Shown in pieces: positions 1 to 10,530 of a stretch of DNA of 64,000 bases (its first letter is position 1; each line of letters starts with the position of its first letter). This DNA is from Lepas anatifera (lineage: Eukaryota > Arthropoda > Thecostraca > Lepadidae). A program made the position numbers and the translations under genes. The notes below the pieces were generated by a model. The model ran no database searches, was not told the DNA's origin, and was given only the letters and a program-made list of their open reading frames with translations. The stretch lies in contig JAOTON010001027.1 of NCBI GenBank assembly GCA_034440635.1, forward strand, positions 2,506,001 through 2,570,000, in the 5' to 3' direction.

Positions 1-60
1 CAAATCCAGCATTGACCGCAACATCTACTCATCCCACCCGAACAATGCGCCGCCACTAAC

Positions 61-321
61 CTGTAGCTCCGACGAGGAGTCTTCGCTGGGCAGGGAGTCG
101 ATGAGCGTGTCGATGTCCTTGGCCTTGCGTCCTATGAGGGTGGCGAACAGCTGTGCGTAGTCGTCGCCGGGCTGAGCCTGCTGGGGAGTGCGGCCGCCGG
201 CGCGGTCGAAGCCGGGGAAGTGGCCGGGCACTGCCTGCTGCTGCAGGATGCCCACGCCGTTGCAGAAGAGCTCGGCCAGCTCGTTGACGGCGTCTTGCAG
301 CTGTGTCAGCCGGTCAGCCAT
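61..321 (-). CDS. MED21: MED21 first coding exon (partial gene)
   Basis: First coding exon of Mediator subunit 21 (SRB7 in yeast), a small coiled-coil protein of the Mediator middle module that heterodimerises with MED7 and links RNA polymerase II to transcription factors in the nucleus. The 87 codons begin [20 protein letters not shown], then have a Gln/Pro-rich linker and the segment [27 protein letters not shown]; both blocks match the conserved N-terminal half of animal MED21. The start has a strong context (GCCGCCATGG). The reading frame runs on to base 25, but CAG followed by GTTAGT at 61/60 is a good splice donor and the extra codons look unlike MED21, so the exon is ended at 61 in phase 0. 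The rest of the gene lies off the left edge. Expected full length is about 130-150 residues. Confidence 0.93.
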
Positions 322-328
322 GGCGGCT
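319..328 (+). promoter_or_regulatory. YY1-like ATGGCGGC motif over the MED21 start codon
   Basis: The plus strand reads CCATGGCGGCTC across the MED21 start codon. This matches the YY1 core (ATGGCGGC) often found just at or after the starts of housekeeping genes. The same bases make the Kozak context, so the match could be coincidental. Confidence 0.35.
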
Positions 329-384
329 CTCAGGAGTGGGGAGTCAGGAAGGTGGACACGACAGACTCGGCGACGGTGATGTGG

Positions 385-392
385 TGACGTCA
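385..392. promoter_or_regulatory. Palindromic CRE (TGACGTCA) upstream of MED21
   Basis: A perfect 8-bp CREB/ATF site lies 64 bp upstream of the MED21 start codon in GC-rich DNA with no TATA box nearby, as expected for the core promoter of a housekeeping gene. The spacing fits a promoter-proximal element. No transcription start was mapped. Confidence 0.55.
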
Positions 393-429
393 GCCGGGGT
401 CGGGACCTGCTCTGTACGCCGGATTACAG

Positions 430-2147
430 ATGAACTGGCGCAGCAGTTCCACCCGTTACCGAACTACACAGTTCTTGGAACGCACTACGCCCTCATAGGA
501 GTGAAATAACTTGCAGCACCAGCATTGCTTCTTCAGATCGTGCTTCTTTGGCCGCGGATCGGTTCTTTGTCTTGTATGGTCTAGCAGATTGTGGTACTAC
601 TTGTATGCCAGGTGACCTGAAAAACGATTGGATCTTTAAATCCAGCACAGAAGCAATGTTTGACGCAAGGACATAAAATTGTCAACAGCTCGTAAGCCCA
701 TTGAATTCAGGGTGTTCAGGATAAACCATACACCCGCACATCTGAACAAACAGGGTCAAGTGGTGGAATAGCAAACCCTTGGCTTTTTCATTTAAGTTTG
801 GGACATTCCTAATGCTGAGAAGTTGAAGAAGAAGACTTGCTTTCGAAAGAACACATGCGGGCCTTGATTTTCGGAAAATATTGTTCACCTCGGTCAAACA
901 GTGTGCATTCTTAGAAAATGTAGTTTGATCTAATAACAACTCCAAAAATATGTAGGGCAATTACGCTCCAACAAGTTGTTTGCATTTCCCTAGGTCTTCC
1001 TGTTATAATTTCAAGCATCGCAGGGAACTTGCAGACAAAATCATGCATTTTTTTCAAACAGTTCAGTGCTGTCTAAATGAGTGAGCTGGAAAGAAAGTAC
1101 AAGTGGGAAAATGAGCCATTTTGGAGACATCGTATTGGTCATTAGTATCGACATCGACATTCTCACACCAAATACCTGAAACTTCCCAATCTGACTATAC
1201 ACAACCATACAATGCTTCCCAATTTAATTTTTGATTTTTAAATTTTAATTTAAACTTCCAAACAATGTTGTTGTTTTTGCTTTCTAAGGGCACCTTTTTA
1301 CCTTCTACTAAGTTTTACGTTTCTAAGTACATTTTTTTCGTTTTCACTTTTTCATTTTGCATTGTACCTCGCCCAGCTCATTTTGATGTAGTGAACCGGT
1401 TTTCATTGGTGATAAAACTCCTTTAAAAACAAAGAAACATCCTTAAAAAGTGTGCAGTGTAGCCTGTATTTTATTTTTTCTCCATTCTGGCTCTGCACAA
1501 GTAAATTCATACCCCAACCTGCTCAAATGATACATACGTTCCTCCCTGTCTCCATGGGCTTTTTGCAATTTCTATCACTGCACTAAATGTTGAATAGGCT
1601 CACCACACCAGGTAGTCCACCAAAGGGCTGTCACAGTATAATGTACTCAAAACCTTGGATGTCTAGCATAATGGGCAGCATGGGAGACTAGATATATTTT
1701 ACCTATGTGCTGGGGAGAATATGCCTCAACTGCAGTCTCATCAGTCTTATACTATCTTCAGTGGCCTCCCTGATATCAGCCATGCAGCAGGCTACACCAG
1801 CAGTAAGCACAGAATCAGCAGCAATCAGGGCTGTGCAGCATCTTGGTACCCACACAAGGGTACAGCTCTGGTCACACTGCACAGCTAACAATTTTGCCAC
1901 ACCAGCCACACTACTGATGTAGCCCAGATAAATCCTAGAATGTTCCTTTGGCAAGATCATTACTCTTGATCAACATCCAGTCTTTCCAAATACATCGAGT
2001 CTGCAGCGAACATTAAAATGTGAGGGGGCAAAAACATTTCCCCCAAAAAACATTTCCCTCTGGCTATGCATTTACAAAAGGCACTTACACATTTGGGGGG
2101 GCAGGGGCTTGAGCTTCTCTAAAATTTCAGAAGGGGATGAGAGAGGT
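430..2147. other. Unassigned 5' flank of MED21
   Basis: AT-rich non-coding DNA with no convincing exon, RNA gene or complete repeat. Short frames on both strands around 1.7-1.96 kb overlap one another and match nothing recognised. Confidence 0.5.
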
Positions 2148-2303
2148 AGCATTGAATCATGCAGGTAAAGATAGATGCATTTTTCTAATTGGTTTGATGC
2201 AGGTTGATGCAAATTTTAGGTAGCTGGCAGGGAAAATTTGTGAAAGAATTCTAGATAGCTGGTGCATCTCATCCTGGTTTGCTGTCATACTTTGCAGACC
2301 AAC
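2148..2303 (+). repeat. Old fragment: right half of the hAT-like element next door
   Basis: Aligns by eye, with many substitutions, to the right half of the element at 2366-2747, including the shared end GCTGTCATACTTTGCAGAC (GCTGCCATACTTTGCAGAC in the better copy). It lacks the left half and shows no target duplication, so it is an older truncated relic. Confidence 0.6.
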
Positions 2304-2365
2304 AAGTTGTGTTTAAATATAGGCACCCTTTTTGCTAAAGCTCCATTCTACCTGACAGCACAATC

Positions 2366-2747
2366 CAGTGTGCAAAGTATAGCATTTTCGACGAGATCTC
2401 GTTGGTGCGAGTGCCCTTGGAGACAGGAGCGAGTGGTGCGAATTTTACCAACCTGGTGCGAATTTGTGAGACTGGTGCAAGGAAGGTGACACTGAAAACC
2501 AAACAAATGATGGCTATGTGGTTATAAAGATGCAGGAGGGGGCCCTATGAAAAGTCCTCAACTAACTAATAAGAGATGTAGCACTGCATCTTGCGGGTAG
2601 GAATGGGTGCGTTTTTCTCCCTGGTATATGGCAGATTGGTGTGAATTTTTGGTGGTGTGTGCAAGAATTTTTGGTGGCTGGCGATGCAAGAATTTTAGAT
2701 GGCTGGTGCGACTCGTCTGGCCTGCTGCCATACTTTGCAGACTTGAT
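2366..2747 (+). mobile_element. Non-autonomous hAT-like element, copy 1
   Basis: A 382-bp element with imperfect terminal inverted repeats: the left end starts CAGTGTGCAAAGTATAGCA and the right end, read inward, gives GTCTGCAAAGTATGGCAG. It is flanked by CACAATC at 2359-2365 and 2748-2754; one base outward on each side differs, so the TSD is 7-8 bp, as expected for hAT transposons. The interior repeats GGTGCGA-type motifs and has no reading frame. A second copy at 21790-22982 has the same ends with a different duplication, which confirms the boundaries. Confidence 0.8.
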
Positions 2748-3005
2748 CACAATCTTGTCAGCAGGCCCCAGAGCTGCAAAAAGTCAGGCTCTCGGCTCAT
2801 AAAGTGCCCGACAGATTTTAGGGCACGGTATGGTCTTGCGACAGATCTTACAATCTGTGAGAAAAAAATATTGAAAGGAAGCAGAAAATATTTTTGTTCT
2901 AAAAAACTCAATATTAGAATTGTCACCTCTTTCACTCAACAAGTTTTTCATGAATTTGCACCTCTCCCATATCAAGCCAGTGTGCGGCAAGAACCGATGG
3001 AAAAT

Positions 3006-3125
3006 CGAGGGACTTATGAATCAAGGGACCTTTGAATAGAGGGCCCTATGCACAGACGGTCTTTTCGAGGGACTTATGAATCGAGGAACCTTTGAATAGA
3101 GGGCCTTATGAACAGAGGGCCTTTT
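3006..3125 (+). repeat. 60-bp unit tandemly duplicated inside R1
   Basis: The block starting CGAGGGACTTATGAATC occurs at 3006 and again at 3066 with a few substitutions. R2 has only one copy near 37305, so the duplication arose in R1. Confidence 0.75.
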
Positions 3126-3298
3126 AAACGTCACGCAGAAAATCCTCTGCTGGAAAAATTCCTTCACCGGCCTGTCGGGCCCGATTTGTATTCCATAGCA
3201 CGCGACAGCTTGGCCCGACAGGCCACCGTTAAGGTAAAGGCGACAGGCAAAACAGTTTTTTCCTTCGTTTCCTTCGTTTGGAAGTACGCTCAACTCTG

Positions 3299-3332
3299 CC
3301 GCAAGGGCGCTGTTTGAACAGCGCCCTTGCGG
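3299..3332. repeat. 34-bp near-perfect palindrome in R1
   Basis: Two 16-bp arms, CCGCAAGGGCGCTGTT and its exact reverse complement, are separated by two bases. The R2 counterpart at 37529-37562 has one mismatch. Just upstream is a second inverted pair, GCCTGTCGGGCC and GGCCCGACAGGC. These are probably subterminal binding or structural motifs of the transposon. Confidence 0.8.
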
Positions 3333-3559
3333 CTAAAGCAGGTGTAAAAGGTATCTTTGGTTTGAAAAGCAGCCCTGCGGTTTGGTGTGCTGCCTTGTGG
3401 ATATGGCGGAGGCCAAGGCCCTAGAATCCCATGGTGTGGTGGAGGCAATGCGTTGCAAGGTTGTGTTTTTGATTATTTTTCTCTTGCATTACTTTGGTAT
3501 ACATCTTGAGTAAACTGGTTGAGCCTGGATTTCATCGTCCATAGTTGAAGGGCTGATAT

Positions 3560-3788
3560 ATGGCTCCAATTAAGCTGAAGCCCCTTCCACCGTCCGTGTC
3601 AAGCTTAAATGTAGATTTGAGGGATGTGGGTATTTTTGGCGAGAAACGTTTTTTTAAGGAGCATCAGCGAATCAAGCATTCTGGGCTGCCCTGCAAGTTC
3701 AGGAACAGTGGTTTTGGCCAAGGAGGTCGTTTTGAAGCATGGATCAAACAGCGGGCAGATCAGAACAGTGTGGGGAGAAAACAAAGAA
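3560..3788 (+). pseudogene. C2H2 zinc-finger exon relic in R1
   Basis: An open frame starts MAPIKLKPLP and ends at a good donor (AAGAA followed by GTAAGT). It contains EKRFFKEHQRIKHSGLPCKF, the distal half of a C2H2 finger (FxxHxxxxH plus linker). The matching R2 copy reads KLKCGFEGCGYFGEKRFL here, supplying both cysteines; in R1 a missing base near 3597 and an extra T near 3637 shift the frame across that part, so the cysteines are lost. A second finger-like block (CKFRNSGFGQGGRFEAWIKQ) has Ser and Trp where Cys and His are expected. Seen: the motifs and the two compensating indels. Inferred: a former host or transposon zinc-finger exon, no longer functional. The gene of origin is not recognised. 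Confidence 0.55.
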
Positions 3789-5400
3789 GTAAGTGGTGTG
3801 GTGTTCGTTGTAATTTCGGCAGCTTACATTTATTTCCACACAGTATGTTATGCTCACTGTTGATCAATAATTTAAAATGATATTAATAAGGGAAAAATGA
3901 ATTTTTCCAGCAGACTGGTCAAATTAGACTAAAACATTTGATTTTCCCTTCCATCTTCTTTTAAATCCAATGCCTGTTTGTCCAGAATTAACCACAAAAG
4001 TTGCATACCTTCATCAGTGGATTTGTAGATGCCAAAGAAACAAAACTCTTCACCTTTCCACATTAATTTGAGTTTTAAGTACCAAACTATTTCTCCTATT
4101 TCATTTTATTCACTTACCTAAATATGCCTATGATCTATGTCAAGGGGACAAAGATATTAACAAAAACACAGCCTAGTGCAACCTTTACTCATTCCTTTTA
4201 CTCTTAACTTCCTTGGAAACATGATATTTATTTGACATTTACTATCTAGCTGACTTAAGGTTATTTATTAGCCTCATGAACTTCAGATCCTAAACCACGT
4301 ACCCTCATGGAAATGAGCACGGCAATGCATGAAAAATTTTGAGAAAGCCAACAGCTTCAAAATTTAGGATTTTTCATGTAAACATGCATTTAAAGTCATG
4401 GAAAGCTAATATTACATGTTTGTATTCAACTACAAGTAGCCATGATCCTTAAAAACACTTTCGAATATCAAAAAAGTACCCCTCAATCTTGTTTGTCTGG
4501 CCATCAGAGCAAAATCCATATATAAATTTTGGGGGTTCCTTCCAAATTACCCCCTCCCACCTCCAAAAAACTGAAATCATGAAAATCTGCAGAAGCTGGC
4601 ATAAGTAACCGCATGGTATGGGAACCAGGTCAGCTTTCTTCCATTGCAAACTATATTTTTAAGTATTCTGGGCTGGACTATGTAACATAATAACAAAATA
4701 TCACTTATTCTCATTCTAGTGCAGCATTTTTTGTCAATGGCGGCTGCAGAGGACTGAAAAAGGAGGGCTGCTTTTCATGTTATTGTATATTTCCACCTGT
4801 GACCTAAATGATCTGAATTCATGTTGTGCTGTTACTCTACGACACGAAGAACCACCGTGTGCGGTTACTGTTGAGTGGGACATGCTACTACACTGCCGAC
4901 TCCAACTGCCAAAACTCAAAATCTGAACCATTGCAGCAACTGCTTAGCTTTTCAGTATGACAATAGATGACTATCTTTTCTACAAATTTGTATCTTTTGG
5001 TGAAGTTTCGTTCACTACAAACTGTTTTATTAAACTTTTTGTTACCCGGAAATAGGGTCGGTTACTGCCAGAACTAGGTGCCAAAACTCAACTCACGAAG
5101 GAATGTAACAATCGCTTAGAAAAGCTTTGTGCCGAGCTAAAAACAGCAATTCTTAAAATTTGTACTTTTTCACGATGTTCCTTTCGAGGACAACTGTAAA
5201 ATCATCGATTAAAAATTTTACTACTTTATTACAGAGGAATATTTTCTGTTGCCCCTGGTGTTCATGCCCGGAACCGAAGGCTGCATACCAGATCAGAAAT
5301 AACCCAGCATTCTTCCCCATATCCCAAGATATCAATAATTCCCCATGCCAGGAGCAGGGGCGTACTTAAAACGTTGTCAACACAACAGAGAACGACAGCG

Positions 5401-5631
5401 CATAGGCGGATTCAGGATTTCCGACGGGGGCACCATCCGGAACAGGGGGCACCACTTTTGACCGGCAAAACCTATCAGGTGAGCACAAAATCTTATTGGT
5501 GGGTGCTGATTTTCGCAACCGGAGCGGGGATGGGAAGCTATATTTCAGGGGGCGACTATAGACCTTGCAGGGGGGTGCTGAGGGCTGATCGGGGGAGGGC
5601 GCGGGACCTCTGCCCCCTGGATTCGCCTGTG
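5401..5631 (+). mobile_element. hAT MITE (CATAGGCGGATCC family), in left arm
   Basis: A 231-bp element starting CATAGGCGGATTCAGG and ending CCTGGATTCGCCTGTG, flanked by CGACAGCG (5393-5400) and CGACAGAG (5632-5639), an 8-bp duplication with one mismatch. It is the same family as the elements at 20232, 20771 and 40089. The identical insertion occurs at the mirror position in the right arm (18821-19053). Confidence 0.8.
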
Positions 5632-5639
5632 CGACAGAG

Positions 5640-6022
5640 GTGTGCTAAGACTGCTGGAAAGGGGTGCAGTTGGAAAAGGCGTTCAAAAGAGACTGCTGGC
5701 AACGAGATGTATTCTACAGAGGCGTGCTCGAAGGTTAGGAAAAGGGTACAGTTGGCAAAGGCGTGTCCAGGAGGCTGCTAGTAGGAACAGGTAATGCAGA
5801 CAGGCGTGCTCAGAGTGCTAAAAAGATATAGAGTACAAAAAGCGATCTCAGAGTGTTGGAAAAGAGTGCATTGTACAGAGGTGGTCTCAGACTGTTAGGA
5901 AGGGGTTCAAGTGGAAAAGGCGTCTCCAGAAGACTGCTGGTGGGGGATGATTTATTCAGAGGCGTGTTCAGAATGCTGGGAAGAGGTGCAATTGGCAAAG
6001 GCGTATCCAGATCAGTGCCGTA
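5640..6022 (+). repeat. Tandem block, GGCGTGCTCAGAGTGCT-type units
   Basis: Degenerate units of about 40-50 bp repeat with the theme AGGCGTGCTCAGAxTGxT-GGAAAxGGTGCA. The mirror block in the right arm is at 18430-18812. Frames through it are low-complexity and not coding. Confidence 0.7.
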
Positions 6023-6084
6023 GCCAGAGGAGTCGTTGGGGACCACGGACCCCCTTGGGCAGATCTTGTGGACTGGAAAACACG

Positions 6085-9000
6085 AGCATTCAACTCGAGG
6101 GCCCCTGAGCTTGGTCGCACGGGACCCCCGACCTTAGTCTCAGAGGGCCCCCGGGCTTGATCTCAGGGGCCCCGGAGCTTAGTGTACCACTGCCCTCCGA
6201 GCTCAATCTCGGGGACCCCCGAGCTTATTGTCAGGTTGCCCTCCAAACTTGATCTCGGGGACCCCGAGCTTGGTCTCAGTGACCCTTGGTTGGTCTCGGG
6301 GAGTTCCCGAGCCTGGTCTCAGGGGTACTCCGGTATCGAGGGCTCCCAAGTATCGAACATTGACCTTGGGGCCAACTGAGCTTGGTCTCAGGGGGCCCCG
6401 AGTTGGTCTCAGGTGCCCCCGAGCTTTGTTTCAGGAAACCCCCGAGCTTGGTCCCAGTGGACCCCCAAAACTTAGTCTCAGAGGACCCCCAAGCTTAGTG
6501 TCAGTGGCCTGAGCTTGGTCTCAGTGGGCTCCATGAGCGTGGTCTCAGGGGCACCTCGATCATCGGTATCAAGGGCTCCGGATTATCGAACATTGATATC
6601 GGGGGCACCTGAGCGTGGTCTCAGGGGCCCTGAGTGGGTTTCAGGAGCCTAAACATGGTCCCAGGGGCCCAATTGGGCCCCTGGGATCTTAGTCTTAAGA
6701 TGTTAAGAAGGTCCGTGAGACCAATCTTAAGATTGGTCCCACGAGCCTTTTGATCTTGGTCTCACGGTCTTTCGGTCTTGGTCTCAGGGAGCCCCCGAGC
6801 TTGGTCTCAGGGCCCCCAAGCTTGGTGTCAGGGGACCCCGAACTTAGTTGCAGGGGACCCCCGAGCTTGGTCTCAGAGGATCCCCAAAATTAGTCTCAGA
6901 GGACCCCCAAGCTTGGTCTTAGTGGCCTGAGCTTGGTCTCAGTGGGCTCCACGAGCTTGGTTTTAGGGGACCCCCGAGCTTTGTTTCAGGAAACCCCCGA
7001 ACTTGGTCCCAGGGGACCCCGAGCTTGGTTTCAGTGGCCCGAACTTGGCCTCAGGGGCTCCCCGAGCTTAGTGTCAGGGGTCCCTTGATCATCGCTATCG
7101 AGGGCTCCGAATTATCGAACATTGATCTTTGGGCCCCCTGATCTTGGTCTCAGAAGCCCCCCGAGCTTGGTCTCAGGGCCCCCCAGCCTGGTCTCAGGGG
7201 ACCCCCGAGCTTGTCCTCCGGTGGTCTGAGCTTGGTCTCAGGGGGCTTCACAAGCTTGGTCTTAGGGGCCCTCGATCATCGATATCAAGGGCTCTGGATT
7301 ATCGAACATTGATCTCCGGGGCCCTGAGCTTGGTCTCAGCGGGGCCCTGAGCTGGTCTCAGGGGCCCCAAGCTTGGTCTCAGGGGCCCCAAACTTGGTCC
7401 CACGGGCCTTTTGATCTTGGTCTCACGGTCTTTCGGTCTTGGTATCAGTGGTTCCCCGAGCTTGGTCTCAGGGCCCCCGAGCTTGGTCTCAGAGGACCCC
7501 TAAAACTTAGTCTCAGAGGACCGCCAAGCTTGGTGTCAGTGGCCTGAGCTTGGTCTCAGTGGGCTCCACGAGCGTGGTCTCAGGGGCACCTCGATCATCG
7601 GTATCAAGGGCTCCGGATTATCGAGCATTGATCTCGGGGGCCCTAACCTTGGTCTCAGGGGGCCCTGAGTTGTTCTCAGGGGCCCCGGCTTGGTCTCAGG
7701 GCCCCAAAAACTTGGTCCCATGGGCCTTTCGATATTGGTCTCAAGGACCTTTCGGTCTTGGTTTCAGGAGGAATTTGAGCTTGGTCTCAGGGGCCCACGA
7801 GCCTGGTCTCTGGGGACCCCGAGCTTGTCCTCAATGGCATGGGCTTGGTCTCAAAGGGCTCCACAAGCTTGGTCTCAGGGGCCCTCGATCATCGATATCA
7901 AGGGCTCCGGATTATCAAACATTGATATCGGGGCCCCTGAGCCTGGTCTCAGGCGCCCCGAGTTAGTCTCAGGCGCCCGAGCTTGGTCTCAGGGGCCCCG
8001 GAGTTGGTTTCAGGGGCCCGAGCTTGGTCTCAGGGCCCCAAACTTGGTCCCACGGGCCTTTTGATCTTGGTCCCACGAGCCTTTCGATCTTGGTCTTAGG
8101 GGCCCCTGAGCTTGGTCTCAGGGGCCTCAAGTTGATTTCAGGGGCCCGAGCTTGGTCTCAGGGCCCTAAACTTGGTCCCACGGGCCTTTTGCTCTTGGTC
8201 CCACAAGCCTTTCGATCTTGGTCTCACGGGCCTTTCGATCTTGGTCTCAGGGGGCCCCTGAGCTTGGTCTCAGGGGCCTCAAGTTGATTTCAGGGGCCCG
8301 AGCTTGGTCTCAGGGCCCCAAACTTGGTCCCATGGGCCTTTCGATCTTGGTATCACTGGCCTTTTGGTCTTGGTCTCATGGGCTCCCGAGCTTGGTCTCA
8401 GGGGGGCCCAGAGCTTGGTCTCAGGGTCCCCCTCGAGCTTGGTCTCAGGGATTCCTAGCTGGTCTCAGGGGCCGAGCTTGACCTCGGGGCCCCAAACTTG
8501 GTCCCACGGGCCTTTTGATCCTGGTCCCATGGGCCTTTCGATATTGGTCTCACGGGCCCTTTTGTCTTGGTCTCATGGGCTCCCGAGCTTGGTCTCAGGG
8601 GGGCCCTGAGCTTGGTCTCAGGGGCCCTCCGAGATTCATCTCAGGTGTTCCCCGAACTTGGTGTCAGGGATCCTCCGAACTTGGTTTCAGGGCCCTTCCT
8701 CCGGGCTTTGTCTCAGGGGCCCCGAGCTTGGTCCCCCGAGCATCGGTAGCGATGGCACTGGAGTGCCGAACATTGATCTCAAGGGGGGAGGGAATATTGA
8801 TATCGGAGTACCCCCAACTATCGATATCGATGGCCTCAAGAGTGAGGAACGCGCATTGGCCTCACAGAATGTTGTGTTTGGTCTCAGAAGCCCCAGGCTT
8901 CAGGGTCCCCCAAGCATCGGTATCGAGGGGCTTCAGAGTACAGAGCATCAGTCTCGAGGGGCTCCGAATATTTATCTGGGGAGCCCCCGAACATGGGTGT

Positions 9001-9185
9001 CGAGTTACTCCTGAGGTAAGCGCGAGCACGACCCTAAGGGTGTCCCCGAGCCTGATCTAAGTGGGACCCTGAGCTTGGTCTTAGGAGCCCCCGTGCATTA
9101 CTATCAAGGGCCTCAGTAGTATTGGTCTCGGTGGGGGGGGCAAGCAATGATTTCAGGGGCATTCAAATGTTGATCCCGGAGGGCC
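6085..9185 (+). repeat. Minisatellite array 1 (GAGCTTGGTCTCAGGGGCCCCC)
   Basis: Units of about 22-27 bp centre on GAGCTTGGTCTCAGGGG with variable runs of C and G. They are interspersed with longer variants such as CATTGATCTCGGGG / GATCATCGGTATCGAGGGCT and TTTCGATCTTGGTCTCA. The GC-rich units lack stop codons in several frames and so produce spurious frames of 60-180 codons; they are not genes. The array belongs to the first of two higher-order copies, whose heads are at about 6023 and 10531. Confidence 0.9.
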
Positions 9186-9944
9186 CTCGAATGTATGGAT
9201 GCAGTGACATAGCCAAGGGGGTCCTAGGAGTCTGCGGACCCCCTTGGGCTAATTTGAGCCACTGCAAATGATTCTCTGATCACTGTGCCCCTGAGTCAGT
9301 CTCAGGGGACCCTGAAGATTCGTTCTCAGGGCGTCTCGAGTCGGCTTTAGGGCCCCCGCCCTGAGAGTCGGTCTCAAGGCCCCCGAAAGTAGATTTCAGA
9401 GGGCCCCTGAGAGTTGGTCTCAGGGGCCCAGTGTCGGTCTCAGTGGGCCCTGAGAGTCAGTATCAGTGGGGGGCCGAGCTAGTCCCAGAGGCCCCAGAGA
9501 ATGGTTTTCAGGGCCCGGGAAAGTCTAATTCAGCGAGTCCCCTGAGAGTCAGTCTCTAAGAACTTCAAAAGTCGGTCAAAAGGACCCCGAGAGTCAGTTT
9601 TAGGGGACTTCTGAGATTTGGTCTCAGGGGTCCCTCCCCACGAGTGTCGGTCTCAGGGGGGGCCCATAGTCTCACGGGCGTCTCTCTCAGGAGTAAATAT
9701 TTACTTTCAGGTGGCCCCGAGATTAATCTGAGGGCCCGAGAGATAGTCTCACTTGATGCGCAGATTGCTGGTCTCAGGGGGCCCCCAGGGACAGTACTGG
9801 AAGCCCTTGAGACTTATCCTCAGGCTGTGCCCCCATTTTTGTATAAGGAGCCCCGGAGCAAATCTCAGGGAGCACCCAAAAGTTAGTCTCAGATTGCCTC
9901 CGAGAGTCAGTCTCAGCGACATCCGGAAGTTAGTCTTGGGGTTC
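9186..9944 (+). repeat. Divergent minisatellite (GAGAGTCGGTCTCAGG) with GTAGCC-type head
   Basis: After a junction reading GCAGTGACATAGCCAAGG, the unit changes to a looser 24-30 bp form built on GAGAGTCGGTCTCAGGGG. The segment from about 8810 to 9945 aligns in order to about 13080-14060, showing that both belong to a repeat of about 4.3-4.5 kb. Confidence 0.8.
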
Positions 9945-10529
9945 AGAAACCTCTGAGACCAGGCCCGTGGAGCCCCCTGAGACCAAACTCGGGGGCTCTG
10001 AGACCAAGCTCGGGGAACCCCTGATACCAAGACCGAAAGGCCTTGAGACCAATAAAAGGCCGTGGGACCAAGATCAAAAGTTCCCGGGGCACGAAGTTTG
10101 AAGCCCCTGAGACCAAGCTCAGGGGCTCCCGAAATCAATGTTCGATAATCCGGAGACCTTGCTACCGATAATTGAGGTGCCCCTGAGATCATGCTCGTGG
10201 AGCACACTGAGGCCAAGCTCAGGCCACTGAGACCAAGCTTGGGGGTCCTCTGAGACCAAGCTCGCGGGTCCCCTGAGACCAAACTCGGGGGCCCTGAGAC
10301 CAAGCTCGGGGAACCCCTGATACCAAGACCGAAAGACCGTGAGACCAAGATCGAAAAGCCCGTGGGACCAAGATCAAACGTGCCCGGGGCACCACGTTTG
10401 AAGCCCCTGAGACCAAGCTCGAAGGGGGCCCTGAGACCAGGCTCTGGACCCCCTTGAGATCAAGCTCAGGATCCCATGAGACCAAGACCAAAAGGCCCGT
10501 GAGACCAAGATCGAAAGGCCCATGGGACC
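9945..10529 (-). repeat. Inverted minisatellite block inside the array
   Basis: Here the units read CTGAGACCAAGCTCGGGG, the reverse complement of the neighbouring arrays, for about 585 bp. The switch back occurs at the head sequence GTGGCGTAGCCAAGG at 10531. It is an internal inversion or an older foldback arm fused to the next repeat copy. Confidence 0.85.
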
Positions 10530-10530
10530 A

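Larger units (their letters stand above)
2769..4520 (+). mobile_element. R1: truncated copy of the zinc-finger-carrying hAT-like element
   Basis: Begins CAGAGCTGCAAAAAGTC, the left end of the complete copy R2 at 37058-47756, and stays alignable to R2 until about 4520, where the two diverge at a TATATA tract. No right end or target duplication is visible, so R1 is 3'-truncated or rearranged. R1 is uninterrupted where R2 is split by an 8-kb insertion, so it serves as an empty-site reference. It has an extra 60-bp tandem copy at 3006-3125 and carries the zinc-finger exon relic. Confidence 0.8.
4877..6400 (+). repeat. Left arm of the 15-kb foldback element
   Basis: In order: an end module of about 0.39 kb rich in GCCAAAACTCAA and ACGAAAGAATGTAA-type blocks, a linker, a hAT MITE (5401-5631), a GGCGTGCTCAGA/AGGCGTGTCCAG tandem block of about 0.4 kb, the GTAGCCAGAGGAGTCG junction near 6023, then minisatellite. 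The same order, reversed, makes the right arm. Confidence 0.8.

Noticed and set aside
1703..1960. 85-codon minus-strand and 71-codon plus-strand frames around 1.7-1.96 kb
   Set aside because: They overlap on opposite strands, match no known family, and lack a promoter or convincing splice sites.
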